This document shows, one piece after another, positions 17,231 to 25,837 of a stretch of DNA of 64,000 bases. The stretch comes from Bacillus sp. P14.5 (GTDB taxonomy: Bacteria > Bacillota > Bacilli > Bacillales > Bacillaceae_B). The stretch spans positions 38,393 through 102,392 of the forward strand of contig NZ_NIJF01000104.1 of NCBI RefSeq assembly GCF_003316765.1. The letters are read 5' to 3'. The notes beneath the pieces were generated by a model, which saw only the letters and a list, made by a program, of their open reading frames with translations, searched no databases and was not told where the DNA came from. A program made the translations under genes and the position numbers. The stretch's first letter is position 1; each line of letters opens with the position of its first letter.

Positions 17231-18565
17231 TCACTTTTCCTGTCTTTTATAAACAAACAGGAGGATAAGGGAAACGGCCATTGCACCAATCAAAGCAAGG
17301 TATGCCCGCTGAAAATCTCCAGATGTGAAAACATCTCCATTCCATTCCAGCAGGATTGCGCCTGCCACGGAACCGGAAGCACTTCCTACAAAATGAGTTA
17401 ATTGCTTCATTCCAATCCCCGATCCTACATATTCTTTAGAGAGGATGCGGGAAGCTTCATTCGTCGAACTGGAGGAAAGGCTTGAAAACCCGAAACTGGT
17501 AAACATATAGCCGGCCATGATCCAATACTCACTCAATGGAGACAGGAAAAAGAAGATGACGGTCGAAATCAAAAGCAGTCCATGTGCGCCTAAAAGCACT
17601 GTGTAATTTCCGTAACGATCGATCAGCCTGCCGACATAAATGGCGGCCACCGCAGAGAACATAGCTCCTGGAAAGATAATGAAGCCGATTGCGGAAGGAT
17701 TTTTTGAAAAAATATCTCCGAGCATCAAAGGCATGAGCAGGAGGATTGCGAAATGTGTCAAGAATCCAAGGAAGCTGATATACAGGAGCAGGCGGTACCT
17801 CTTATCTTTTACAAGGTCCGGCTGTATGAATGGAAGTTCTGCCTTGTTGATTCGTAACCAAAGTAAGAAAAGCATAAGGATTCCAGCGGCAAAGAAAATC
17901 CAGTGAAAGGTAGACAGAAACAACAGGAAAGCAGTAACAGAAGAGCCAGTCAGTACAGCCCCGATAAAGTCAAATTTTCCTTTCTGCACTTCTTCTTTAG
18001 GCAGGATACGCAGCAGGACTGGGACCAGCAGGATGACCAAAAGCGTCACAACAAACAGGTAATTCCATGCCAGGTGCTCGGTGATCACACCGCCGACAAC
18101 CGGACCCAGGCCAAAACCGAGGGACGAGGCTGAGGCAATCATTGCCATTGCCCGTCCTCTATTGGAAAGCGGGATGAACCTGCTGGCAAATACCATTGAT
18201 AACCCGGGAATTGCTGCAGCGCCAGTGGCTTGAAGCAAGCGTGCCAAAAGCAGCAAACTGTAGCTCTCTGCAAAAAAGCCGAGGATGGATGAAAAGCCAA
18301 ACAGCATGATCCCGATGGCAATCAGCCTCCGGATTGGCAGATAGTCAGAGAGTCTTGTATAGGTAATGGTGCAGATTGCGAGAACAATAGAATAGCCGGA
18401 AACAACCCAAGCACCTTCTGAAGCAGTTATAGAAAAGTCACGTAAGATATTCGGAAGCGCTACATTGAACATGGTTGTATTCATGACGACCAGCCAGATT
18501 GCCAGACTCAAAATCATAACCGTTTTAAAATAACTTCCGCTTTGCAACTCTGACGGCTTATCCAT
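17231..18565 (-). CDS. MFS transporter, TetL-like drug:H+ antiporter family (DHA2)
   Basis: 444 residues, close to the size of 14-helix TetA(L)/Tet38 proteins. Start ATG has GGAGGTG upstream. Motif A (RLSDYLPIRR) follows helix 2, antiporter motif C (GLGPVVGGVI) lies in helix 5, and IGFIIFPGAMFS in the second half matches the TetL pattern. It should expel a small molecule in exchange for protons. No regulator gene is attached; the drug range cannot be read from sequence. Confidence 0.88.
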   Translation of the reverse strand: MDKPSELQSGSYFKTVMILSLAIWLVVMNTTMFNVALPNILRDFSITASEGAWVVSGYSIVLAICTITYTRLSDYLPIRRLIAIGIMLFGFSSILGFFAESYSLLLLARLLQATGAAAIPGLSMVFASRFIPLSNRGRAMAMIASASSLGFGLGPVVGGVITEHLAWNYLFVVTLLVILLVPVLLRILPKEEVQKGKFDFIGAVLTGSSVTAFLLFLSTFHWIFFAAGILMLFLLWLRINKAELPFIQPDLVKDKRYRLLLYISFLGFLTHFAILLLMPLMLGDIFSKNPSAIGFIIFPGAMFSAVAAIYVGRLIDRYGNYTVLLGAHGLLLISTVIFFFLSPLSEYWIMAGYMFTSFGFSSLSSSSTNEASRILSKEYVGSGIGMKQLTHFVGSASGSVAGAILLEWNGDVFTSGDFQRAYLALIGAMAVSLILLFVYKRQEK

Positions 18566-18841
18566 AGAGACACCTCCATCTCACTATTTAATATTTAGTC
18601 ACTCGAAATACTATATCACAAACCCTCTGCTGAGTGACAGTCACGACCCGGAATTTGTCGAACAAGTTTCAAAAGAAGCCACACAAATAGTTGAGGCACT
18701 CCTGACAGTAAAAGACAGCAAAACCAGGGAAAGGGGCTCTCACCAACTAGATATCCCAAACAGAAAAGTAAAACCTGCCCGCTGCCCTTCCACACAGCAA
18801 GCGGATGCACCATACCAAACACAATGAGGAGGGAAGACATC

Positions 18842-19432
18842 ATGATTTTAAAAGGTGAAAGGATTTACCTGCGGCCTTTTGAGGAAGGAGATGCAGAGAC
18901 ACTAGTTAGACTGGTTAATCGCAATAGGACCTTTTGGGGTGAAACGGAACCCGATTGGCAGGAGGGTTACTATACATTGGAAGGCCAGCTTCAAAACATT
19001 CGTTATTTCCATACAGGAATTCAAAGTGGACAGTTTTACACATTCGGCATTTTTACTAAAAGAAATCATATCCTTACAGGAATTATCAATCTTTATGACA
19101 TTAAAAGGGGGCCATTTCAATCGGGGGTCATCGGGTACTGCCTTGACCAAAGCCAGAATGGAAAAGGGCTGGGGACGGAGAGCGTAAGGCTCATTCTGTC
19201 ATTTGCATTAGAGTCCTTGCAGCTGAACAGGATATCAGCAGAGGTTATGCCAAGAAATTATCCTTCTATCAGGGTGCTCGAGAAAGCAGGATTCCAGAAG
19301 GAGGGCTTCAAGAGGGACAATATTATGATCAAGGGTGCATGGGAAAGCCATCTTCAGTATGGGGTCCTGAAAAAAGACTGGCAGGACCTCAAGAAAAGAG
19401 TTGCTATAACTAATGGTATTAGTTATCATTAA
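18842..19432 (+). CDS. GNAT N-acetyltransferase, RimJ/RimL type
   Basis: 196 residues. Start ATG 18842 has AGGAGGGA 7 bases upstream. Typical opening GERIYLRPFEEGD, the acetyl-CoA loop QNGKGLGTES near residue 108, and the end pattern NYPSIRVLEKAGFQKEG with the Tyr/Asn-Ser block of RimJ/RimL-like enzymes. Acceptor (ribosomal protein N-terminus or a small amine) unknown. The end of the gene overlaps the operator/promoter of the next unit. Confidence 0.88.
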   Translation: MILKGERIYLRPFEEGDAETLVRLVNRNRTFWGETEPDWQEGYYTLEGQLQNIRYFHTGIQSGQFYTFGIFTKRNHILTGIINLYDIKRGPFQSGVIGYCLDQSQNGKGLGTESVRLILSFALESLQLNRISAEVMPRNYPSIRVLEKAGFQKEGFKRDNIMIKGAWESHLQYGVLKKDWQDLKKRVAITNGISYH

Positions 19433-19451
19433 AACTAATACTATTAGTTTT
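19401..19451 (+). promoter_or_regulatory. Double TetR-type operator with overlapping promoter
   Basis: Two perfect palindromes with the same core AACTAAT-N3-ATTAGTT: 19406-19426 and 19431-19451. Their centres (19416 and 19441) are 25 bp apart. A plausible promoter TTGCTA (19401-19406), 17 bp, TATCAT (19424-19429) overlaps the first operator. The TetR-family gene 0.75 kb downstream is the likely ligand-sensing repressor. The first operator sits within the last codons of the GNAT gene. Confidence 0.72.
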
Positions 19452-19471
19452 ATGCGAGGGAGAGCTGATGC

Positions 19472-20173
19472 ATGAAGATAACGAAACGGAACAGCCTTTA
19501 TCAGTTGGGATTTATGCCTGATTTTTTTCCAGTGAACTGTTACCTGGTCGAAGAAGAAGACAGCTTGACGTTGATAGATGCAGCTTTGCCTTATAGTGCC
19601 AATTCTATATTGGAGGCTGCCGGCAAGATAGGGAAACCGATTAAGCGAATCCTGCTGACCCATATGCACAATGACCATATAGGTGCGCTCAGTAAGATAA
19701 AATCGTCCGATCCGGCAATAGAATTATGGGTTCCAAAGAGGGAAGAGCGGATTATGAAGGGAGACAGGAGCCTGGAACCGGGTGAATCACAAAAGCCCAT
19801 TAAAGGGGGCCTGCCAAAGAATATGAATTTAAAAGCAGACGCTTTGATAAAAGAAGGTGATCGAATCGGTTCTCTTATTGCCATTGAAACACCGGGGCAT
19901 ACTCCGGGTTCAATGTCTTATTTGGATACAAGGGACCAGTCCCTCATTACGGGGGATGCCTTTCAAACCAGGGGGCGGACAGTAGTTTCAGGACAGCTGG
20001 TGCTCTCTTTCCCATTCCCCGCCATGGCTACCTGGTGCAAAGAAACGGCGTTGATCAGCGCTGAAAAAATCAAAAGCCGTAATCCTTCCCTGCTGGCTGC
20101 AGGACATGGTAAAATGCTTGAAAACCCAGCGAAGGAAATTCAAAAGGCAATTATGTCTGCAAGAAAAAATTAA
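19472..20173 (+). CDS. MBL-fold metallo-hydrolase
   Basis: 233 residues, full length for the fold. Metal-binding motif THMHNDH near residue 66, then GHTPGS near 143 and GDAF near 158, and a late GHG near 212. SD GAGGGAGAG precedes the ATG. Such enzymes hydrolyse thioesters, lactones or similar bonds; the substrate is not evident. It is the first gene after the double operator and is followed by the tetR gene 29 bp later, so it is likely induced by the compound it breaks down. Confidence 0.9.
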   Translation: MKITKRNSLYQLGFMPDFFPVNCYLVEEEDSLTLIDAALPYSANSILEAAGKIGKPIKRILLTHMHNDHIGALSKIKSSDPAIELWVPKREERIMKGDRSLEPGESQKPIKGGLPKNMNLKADALIKEGDRIGSLIAIETPGHTPGSMSYLDTRDQSLITGDAFQTRGRTVVSGQLVLSFPFPAMATWCKETALISAEKIKSRNPSLLAAGHGKMLENPAKEIQKAIMSARKN

Positions 20174-20202
20174 GGTAAACACGTGAGGAAGGATGAAACT
20201 TC

Positions 20203-20760
20203 ATGTCACCGAGAATGGGATTGACAAAAGATAAAATAATGAAGACAGCAGCAGAGATGGCAGATGTTGAAGGGATAGAATCTGTGACAATCGCCAACCT
20301 CGCGAAAAAGCTGAAAATCCAGCCGCCTTCTTTATATAATCACATTAGAGGTTTGAATGAGCTGAGGACAGTTATGGCTGTACAAGGGTTAAACAAGCTT
20401 CATTTCGAAATGAAAGAGGCTTTGAAGGGGAAGGAAGGTGATGAAGCAGTTCATGCTCTGGGAGCGTCTTATCTGGCTTTCTCCCGTAATCACCCGGGGC
20501 TGTACGAAGCAGGACTGCTTGCTCCCGACCCTGAAAATTCCGATGTTCAAACAGCAGGAAATCAAATCGTTGAACTGGCTCTTGAGACACTCTCTTACCT
20601 GAACCTTTCACCAAAAGAGGCCCTGCATGCCGTCAGGGGGTTGAGAAGTGTATTTCACGGCTTTGCTTCTTTAGAGCGAAAGGGCGGGTTTGGAATGGAC
20701 CTGAGTGTCGATGAAAGCTTTCAGCGGATGATTGAAACATTCCTGAGAGGAATAAGATAG
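20203..20760 (+). CDS. TetR/AcrR family transcriptional regulator (WHG-domain type)
   Basis: 185 residues. N-terminal HTH (LTKDKIMKTAAEMADVEG ... LYNHIRG) at 7-55, then a ligand domain with NHPGLYEAG, LRSVFHGFASLE, typical of the WHG C-terminal type. Probably represses its own operon (MBL hydrolase plus itself) through the two palindromes at 19406-19451. Inducer unknown. Confidence 0.9.
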   Translation: MSPRMGLTKDKIMKTAAEMADVEGIESVTIANLAKKLKIQPPSLYNHIRGLNELRTVMAVQGLNKLHFEMKEALKGKEGDEAVHALGASYLAFSRNHPGLYEAGLLAPDPENSDVQTAGNQIVELALETLSYLNLSPKEALHAVRGLRSVFHGFASLERKGGFGMDLSVDESFQRMIETFLRGIR

Positions 20761-20841
20761 AGGAAATTCAGTAAGAGGTATCACTCCGTGGTTTGGGGTT
20801 TTTTTAGCCTAGTCATGGCCCCCTGCTTATAAAAACCTGAC

Positions 20842-20891
20842 AAAAAGAACGTTAAGTGAGATTCCAAGGGAACTTTCTTAACGTTCTTTTT
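20842..20891 (-). terminator. Terminator of the 155-residue membrane-protein gene
   Basis: Stem AAAAAGAACGTTAAG with its complement (20842-20855/20877-20891), T-rich on both sides, so it may also end the plus-strand tetR transcript. Confidence 0.75.
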
Positions 20892-21357
20892 ATTTAGCCG
20901 TTTTTCTTCTGCTGATAAAGTAGTGATGAAATCCATACATCAAAACTGATTTTGTAAGAAATAGCATTAACAGCTGAGGTTGAGTCATTTTGATGAGCCG
21001 CCAAACACCGAGTTTCTTAAACCAGCTGTAAAATGGATAAACAAAAAAGGTATCCACAGCAAGGTTAAGAAGGAAAAATAAGAAAAATCGTCCGTAGGTA
21101 AACTTAAGAATGAAGATACTTCCGGTGAAAAACGGACCAATCGCAAAGGGAACCATTCCTCTGATCTTTCTTGAAAGGGAGGGATATATCACCCACCAAT
21201 TCAGCTTTTCTGCTATAAGATCTTCAATTACAAGAAAGACACACATAAACATGGATGCCGGAAAAAATCTTTTGATGGAGCGCCATCCAGCAAGTGGAAG
21301 CATTAACCAGGAGAATGCCAATAAAAGTAGTATTAAAATTCGTGAAAGCTTCATCAT
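20890..21357 (-). CDS. Hypothetical membrane protein, four helices
   Basis: 155 residues with four hydrophobic helices (about 5-25, 32-50, 70-100, 125-145) and basic ends. SD GGAGGAGG directly precedes two adjacent ATG codons (21357 and 21354). I do not recognise a functional family, although similar small membrane proteins are common in Bacillus. It stands alone between a tetR gene and a YqcI-type gene. Confidence 0.65.
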   Translation of the reverse strand: MMKLSRILILLLLAFSWLMLPLAGWRSIKRFFPASMFMCVFLVIEDLIAEKLNWWVIYPSLSRKIRGMVPFAIGPFFTGSIFILKFTYGRFFLFFLLNLAVDTFFVYPFYSWFKKLGVWRLIKMTQPQLLMLFLTKSVLMYGFHHYFISRRKTAK

Positions 21358-21668
21358 TCCTCCTCCTTACACTTAATTTGGCTTATTTGGGAAGGAATAT
21401 ACATGACGGAGAGTTTCAGATTCTGGCGGCAGATATTCCATTTCCATATAAAAAACCAGCGCAAAGGCTGGTTCCATTGAGAAAAAGAACTAATTTACAC
21501 TAATATTCCAAACCGGGTTCAGTTACCGCTTCCTCTGGTTCCATGGTTACCGTTTTGAGGTACTTGAATGAACAGTCAAAGGCAGCAGGACATAGAGAAT
21601 TATAGCCAGGAGAATAGAAAAGCCCGGTGAATACAATGAGTATCACCAGGCTGCACAGAACTTAATGA
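21358..21668. other. Intergenic region, no gene seen
   Basis: About 310 bp between two minus-strand genes. It holds a small hairpin at 21452-21472 (AACCAGC/GCTGGTT, T-rich on the minus strand) and the terminator at 21621-21652. The upstream part should contain the promoter of the 155-residue gene. Confidence 0.45.
21621..21652 (-). terminator. Probable terminator of the YqcI/YcgG-type gene
   Basis: On the minus strand AGCCTGGTGA pairs with TCACCGGGCT (one mismatch) and TTTTCTATT follows. Confidence 0.6.
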
Positions 21669-22397
21669 TCATTTATGATGAAACGGGCATTTTCCTTCAA
21701 TAGGTTTCACATCATCCCCAATAAAATATTGTTTCCATTCACGATGCTCAGGGTCGCCATAATGGCTGATGTTCGGGTGTTTTGGAAGGTTATCCCATTT
21801 TTCAACCCTCTCCCTGACTTTTTCTCGTGACATGAATCCGCCCTTTGATGTGCCTTCCAATCCTTCGAATATTCTTCTTGGCTGAAAGCCCAGGACCAGA
21901 GAGTTGCCGAGATCCCGTGTCTTTCTTTGTTTATAGGCAGGAGTATTTCCAAAAACAAAGTAAGGTTCTTCTGCAAAAGAGAAAGCCCATAGATGGTGAT
22001 CGGGATCTTGTGGATAATCCTTCGGCCATGGCTTTTCATCATGATCATGAAGATACTGAAGGATCTTCCAGAAATATTCACGGTAATAAGGGATGTCTTT
22101 TTCTTCTTTTTCAGGTTCCACAAATAGAAACAGCCCGTGGCGAATCAGTTTTGGGCTATTGAATAAAGCATTGAACTGTTCCAGTGTATGGGGAAGCGTG
22201 GACCAGTCCTCGTGAGTTATGTAAGAATACCGCAGTTCCCCTTTTTTCTCTCCCGCCATCCCGAAATAGCATGGAAATGTTTTGTCTGTGACAGTGTCCC
22301 GGAAGGTTTTATATTCTTCAATAAGCCACTGTGGCACTTTTTCAGGATCAGTCATATCTTCCTTGGTCAGTAAACGGTGTTCAATCGCAGTCGTCAT
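21669..22397 (-). CDS. YqcI/YcgG family protein
   Basis: 242 residues, full length for the family. Conserved elements include TFPCYFGM near residue 41, GHGLFLFVEP-like RHGLFLFVEPE, DPDHHLWAFSFAEEPYFVFGN and the C-terminal GKCPFHH. Biochemical role unknown; some members occur near biosynthetic clusters but B. subtilis YqcI is uncharacterised. SD GAGGAGA precedes the ATG, and a SigB-like promoter lies upstream, so stress control is plausible. Confidence 0.85.
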   Translation of the reverse strand: MTTAIEHRLLTKEDMTDPEKVPQWLIEEYKTFRDTVTDKTFPCYFGMAGEKKGELRYSYITHEDWSTLPHTLEQFNALFNSPKLIRHGLFLFVEPEKEEKDIPYYREYFWKILQYLHDHDEKPWPKDYPQDPDHHLWAFSFAEEPYFVFGNTPAYKQRKTRDLGNSLVLGFQPRRIFEGLEGTSKGGFMSREKVRERVEKWDNLPKHPNISHYGDPEHREWKQYFIGDDVKPIEGKCPFHHK

Positions 22398-22434
22398 AGT
22401 ATCTCCTCTTTTTCATAGAATGTGTATCCTCCTT

Positions 22435-22460
22435 CTACCCGTGCACTGTAAAATTGAAAC
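22435..22460 (-). promoter_or_regulatory. Candidate SigB promoter of the YqcI-type gene
   Basis: On the minus strand GTTTCA, 14 bp, GGGTAG, one base off the consensus in each box, about 40 bp before the start codon. Confidence 0.5.
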
Positions 22461-22503
22461 GTTACAACCGCCCTTGATGAACTGGGACCTGACAGCCGGA
22501 ATG

Positions 22504-22529
22504 GTTTAGCCTTTTTTAAAAATGGGTAA
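22504..22529 (+). promoter_or_regulatory. SigB promoter of the stress-protein gene
   Basis: GTTTAG (22504-22509), 14 bp, GGGTAA (22524-22529), a close match to the general stress promoter GTTTAA-N12-15-GGGWAW, 54 bp before a general-stress gene. Confidence 0.8.
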
Positions 22530-22582
22530 ATTCCTTGTAGAACGAAATCCAAGCTGAGACAGCTTTCTAGGAGGAAAAATAC

Positions 22583-23353
22583 ATGGAAAAAAGTATAGTA
22601 GGTGCCTATGATTCAACAGCTGAAGTAATGGATGTAATAAATAATCTAACAAAAGACGGATATACAGAGGATGACATCCTCGTTATTTCAAACAGGGAAG
22701 ACATTAGTTCATTGGATAATACATCCGGCCTGCACGTTGAGCATCCGAGCGGAGATCATGAAGAGTCGCGCAGCATGTGGGAGAAAATAAAAGATTCCTT
22801 CAGAGTAAGTGAGCAACATGATAATGAGAATCGGGATCTTTCGCAGTATAACATTCCGCTCAATCAAGTAGGGACTTATCAAAGCAAACTTGAGGATGGA
22901 AAAATTCTCGTTGCCGTCACGGCAAAAGACAAATATGCTTTGAGCCATGGTGGAGAGATTGTCGATTCCGGAGCCAATATCAAACCTGCCTCTCCTGAAG
23001 CGGAAGTTTTAGAAGATGATGAAATGAGAAGTGTTAACCAAACGAGGAATCAAACTTCTACAGAAAACTACCGAACTTCGTCTACAACTGGAAAGAGTGT
23101 TGGCAACCATGGTGCAGAACCTGAAGACCTTCGTTCAGGTAATGTCGATACTACAGAAGATACCATTGGAGGAAATGTCGGCAACACCCTTGGAGGGAAG
23201 CTTGGAACATCCGAAAGGAACTCCACGGGTCAGGAAGGATTGGATGATAGTCCAGCCGATCAGACTGAAAAAGAACATCGTGATGAAAAGAACACTGAAA
23301 ATATAGATCAAAAAGAGCGCTTTAAAGCGAATGATTATAGAGGCGACTTTTAA
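22583..23353 (+). CDS. General stress protein 17M-like domain protein
   Basis: 256 residues. The first ~115 residues form a general-stress-protein-17M-like domain (SIVGAYDSTAEVMDVINNL..., ILVAVTAKDKYALSHGGE). The remainder is a hydrophilic low-complexity tail rich in Thr, Ser, Asn and Glu, ending in KANDYRGDF. That tail resembles the end of the next ORF. Cytosolic; the function of the family is unknown but it belongs to the general stress regulon, in keeping with the SigB promoter seen here. Confidence 0.85.
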   Translation: MEKSIVGAYDSTAEVMDVINNLTKDGYTEDDILVISNREDISSLDNTSGLHVEHPSGDHEESRSMWEKIKDSFRVSEQHDNENRDLSQYNIPLNQVGTYQSKLEDGKILVAVTAKDKYALSHGGEIVDSGANIKPASPEAEVLEDDEMRSVNQTRNQTSTENYRTSSTTGKSVGNHGAEPEDLRSGNVDTTEDTIGGNVGNTLGGKLGTSERNSTGQEGLDDSPADQTEKEHRDEKNTENIDQKERFKANDYRGDF

Positions 23354-23361
23354 AGACTTTA

Positions 23362-23389
23362 AACCCGCTGGCTGCAGCGGGTTTTTTTT
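23362..23389 (+). terminator. Intrinsic terminator after the 17M-like gene
   Basis: 9-bp stem AACCCGCTG/CAGCGGGTT, GCTG loop, eight T. Confidence 0.93.
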
Positions 23390-23412
23390 GTTCTAAATTC
23401 TTTGTTGCTTTA

Positions 23413-23960
23413 ATGTGCGAAGAGGAACTCCCTCTAAATACTTTAAAACTGGTGAGATCTCCGTCGGAAAAGATGTAGTGGAAGAAGAAAGAAGTGTGGA
23501 TGTCCCAGTAAGGCATGAGGAAGTTTATGTGGAGAAAAGACATGTGGCGGATGGTGAAACAAGGAATGCCACTGCGGACTTTGGAGATGAAGAGGAAATA
23601 AGAATACCAGTAGTGGAAGAAAAAGTAGAGGTCAAGAAAAAGCCGGTTGTTACAGATGAGGTAGTCATTGGAAAACACGCAACGGAAGAAACCGAGCATA
23701 TTCATGATACTGTGAAAAAAGAAGAAGTACACTTAGATAAAGAAGGTTCCTCCCGAATTCAGGGAGAAGAGAGACTGAACGAAACAAGCAGCAGCGGGTC
23801 ACCTGCCGGAACGTCGAGCGAGGATACCTTCGTGACTGGTCAGGAAGGTATAACAGACACGGCTGGCATCCGTTCCGAAAAAGAGAGAAGAGACCACAAG
23901 AATACTTCAAATCTGAACGATAATAAGTTCAAAGGAAATGACTACCGCGGCCATATGTAA
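23413..23960 (+). pseudogene. DUF2382 (YsnF/AvaK-type) protein, 5'-truncated and frameshifted
   Basis: From ATG 23413 the frame reads MCEEELPLNTLK and then stops matching; one extra A in the run 23445-23448 would join it to TGEISVGKDVVEEERSVDVP, the usual DUF2382 pattern, which continues to TEHIHDTVKKEE. The frame as written is open only from GTG 23415. No SD precedes either start, and a strong terminator lies just upstream, so the ORF looks like the surviving part of a larger stress protein. The C-terminal tail (GQEGITDT...KGNDYRGHM) is a relative of the tail of the preceding protein. If the missing base is a sequencing error, it could still be a short DUF2382 gene. Confidence 0.6.
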
Positions 23961-24022
23961 TCCTAACTAACACTTTGCCGTCAGTGGTAATCTTGGCAGT
24001 AGTGCCGTAAAAGCCAAGCAGC

Positions 24023-24063
24023 ATGCGCGTACCTTTCACAAACAGGTGAGCGCATATTTTTTT
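24023..24063 (+). terminator. Terminator after the DUF2382 remnant
   Basis: Stem ATGCGC/GCGCAT with inner ACCT/AGGT, followed by a run of seven T. Confidence 0.75.
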
Positions 24064-24307
24064 AGAATGGACAAAAAAAGCAAAGCAAATAAGAGGTGGA
24101 GATGCTCAGCCCATCCGCTGGAATGGGCACTTGTAAGTGAGAACTGCTGCTTTCACACACAATCTTTACATAATCTGCCTATCTCAATAGTAAAATACTT
24201 TTTATACTACTGTAGTAATCTATTGCATTTCAATCGATTGTTGTACATAATAGGTATATAATAGTAGTACAAAAGTTATACAAATAAAATACAGAGGTGA
24301 AACAACA
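24064..24307. other. Upstream region of hemAT
   Basis: No gene seen. AT-rich; contains a TATAAT at 24257-24262 flanked by the inverted repeat TTGTAC (24241-24246) and GTACAA (24267-24272), and the short palindrome TACTAC-T-GTAGTA at 24205-24217. A good -35 box at proper spacing is lacking, so the promoter is only a guess. SD AGAGGTG precedes the ATG. Confidence 0.4.
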
Positions 24308-25612
24308 ATGTTGTTTGTTAAGCGCAAAGCAAAAGTTGTCCAATTTCAGCCGGAAATGAAGTTTCCTGATTCATCAGATAAAGTTTCCACTCCTTATCCC
24401 CACTTGTCAGAACGCCTCGAATACATGGGGTTTTCCAATAATCATCTAACTATTTTACAAGAGTTGAGTCCGACCATTACACCGCTGCTGGAGGATCTTC
24501 TTAATAAAGTGCTGGATCAATTGTTCGAGGTGCCGGCGCTTGCAGGAATTGTGAAAGCATCATCCAATAGAGACAGGCTGCGCGCGGTTTTCATCCGCTA
24601 CTTTGAAAGTTTGCTGAGCGGAAGGCTTGATGAAGAATTTTTTGAAATGAGAAAAAGAATCGGAAGAACGCATAATGGCGCAGGACTTCCGGTTGAATGG
24701 TTCATCAGTACTTATTCCGCAATCAATACCTTGTTGATTCCTCAGCTGGTATCGCATCTTCAAACAAGTCCGGAGAAGCTCTCAGAAGCATTGCTGGCTG
24801 TAACCCACGTGACCAACCTTGATTCCCAGCTTGTCGTCGAGAATTACATAAACTCCAGAATAACAGAGCTTAATGAACTGAATGAATACAACCGCATGCT
24901 CCAAACAGAGCTAACCGGCATCAGCCAGGAAGTCGCAGCCTCCGTGCAGCAGACAGAAGCTTCCATGTCTGAAACCACTGGTAAAGCTGAGCAGATCTTA
25001 AAAGAGACGGAGCAAACTGAAAAAAGCAGCAAGAACTTGGTAAGCTTAACTGATTTAAATGAAGCTCAAATGACGGAACTGATTGCAGCCTTTGAGAAGG
25101 TCGCCAATAATGTCAAACATTCTCTTGAGGGAATTTCCTTATTGAAGGAGATTTCAAATTCAATTACCGAAATGACAAAAGGAATTGAAGCCATTGCTGA
25201 TCAAACAAATCTTCTTGCCCTGAATGCTTCAATTGAAGCCGCAAGAGCAGGGGAAGGCGGAAAAGGTTTTGCCGTTGTAGCGACGGAAGTGAGAAAGCTT
25301 GCCGAAAACTCCAAGGAAATGAGCAGCCGCATTAATGCACTTATCAGCCAAAGCAACAAACAGGTGAACGACCTGGACAGCCGGATGAGTTCCATGAGTC
25401 AGTCTGCCCAGGAGTCGCAAACGAAAGTACAGCACGTAAAAGGCGGGCTTATCACCGTCAAGATGGAAATGGAACAATATATCCAAATGTTCAAGCGGAA
25501 TAAGGCAGATCTCGACAGCATTGTGCAATCAATCAAAGAAGTAAACCTCACGACCGAAGCACTTGCGCTTCTTTCCAATACTCTGCTGGAAAAAGCCGAG
25601 GCTGGGCGATAG
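24308..25612 (+). CDS. hemAT: Heme-based aerotaxis transducer HemAT
   Basis: 434 residues (B. subtilis HemAT has 432). The N-terminal globin-coupled sensor domain (about 40-185) has the proximal heme ligand His122 in RIGRTHNG. The C-terminal methyl-accepting domain contains the highly conserved hairpin tip [20 protein letters not shown] and [14 protein letters not shown]. No membrane segment: a soluble oxygen-sensing chemoreceptor that signals to CheA/CheW. It is monocistronic, with its own terminator. Confidence 0.95.
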   Translation: MLFVKRKAKVVQFQPEMKFPDSSDKVSTPYPHLSERLEYMGFSNNHLTILQELSPTITPLLEDLLNKVLDQLFEVPALAGIVKASSNRDRLRAVFIRYFESLLSGRLDEEFFEMRKRIGRTHNGAGLPVEWFISTYSAINTLLIPQLVSHLQTSPEKLSEALLAVTHVTNLDSQLVVENYINSRITELNELNEYNRMLQTELTGISQEVAASVQQTEASMSETTGKAEQILKETEQTEKSSKNLVSLTDLNEAQMTELIAAFEKVANNVKHSLEGISLLKEISNSITEMTKGIEAIADQTNLLALNASIEAARAGEGGKGFAVVATEVRKLAENSKEMSSRINALISQSNKQVNDLDSRMSSMSQSAQESQTKVQHVKGGLITVKMEMEQYIQMFKRNKADLDSIVQSIKEVNLTTEALALLSNTLLEKAEAGR

Positions 25613-25625
25613 ATTAGCAAAAGAG

Positions 25626-25657
25626 AAAGCAGGGGGAATGTGTCCTGCTTTTTTTGT
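25626..25657 (+). terminator. Intrinsic terminator after hemAT
   Basis: 8-bp stem AAAGCAGG/CCTGCTTT and a run of T. Confidence 0.88.
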
Positions 25658-25837
25658 GCCTTTTAATCATTATTTCGGCAGTAACAAACAGACAGAAGAA
25701 AAGTGTCTTCCATACCCATATAAGCCTGCAAGTAGAAGCCAAAATGAAAATTAATCAAAAAAAGATTGTCTAAATGTCCAATCATGAAATATAATTCGAA
25801 TAGAAACAAAATTCTGAAATTTAAAGGGGGAGTATTC

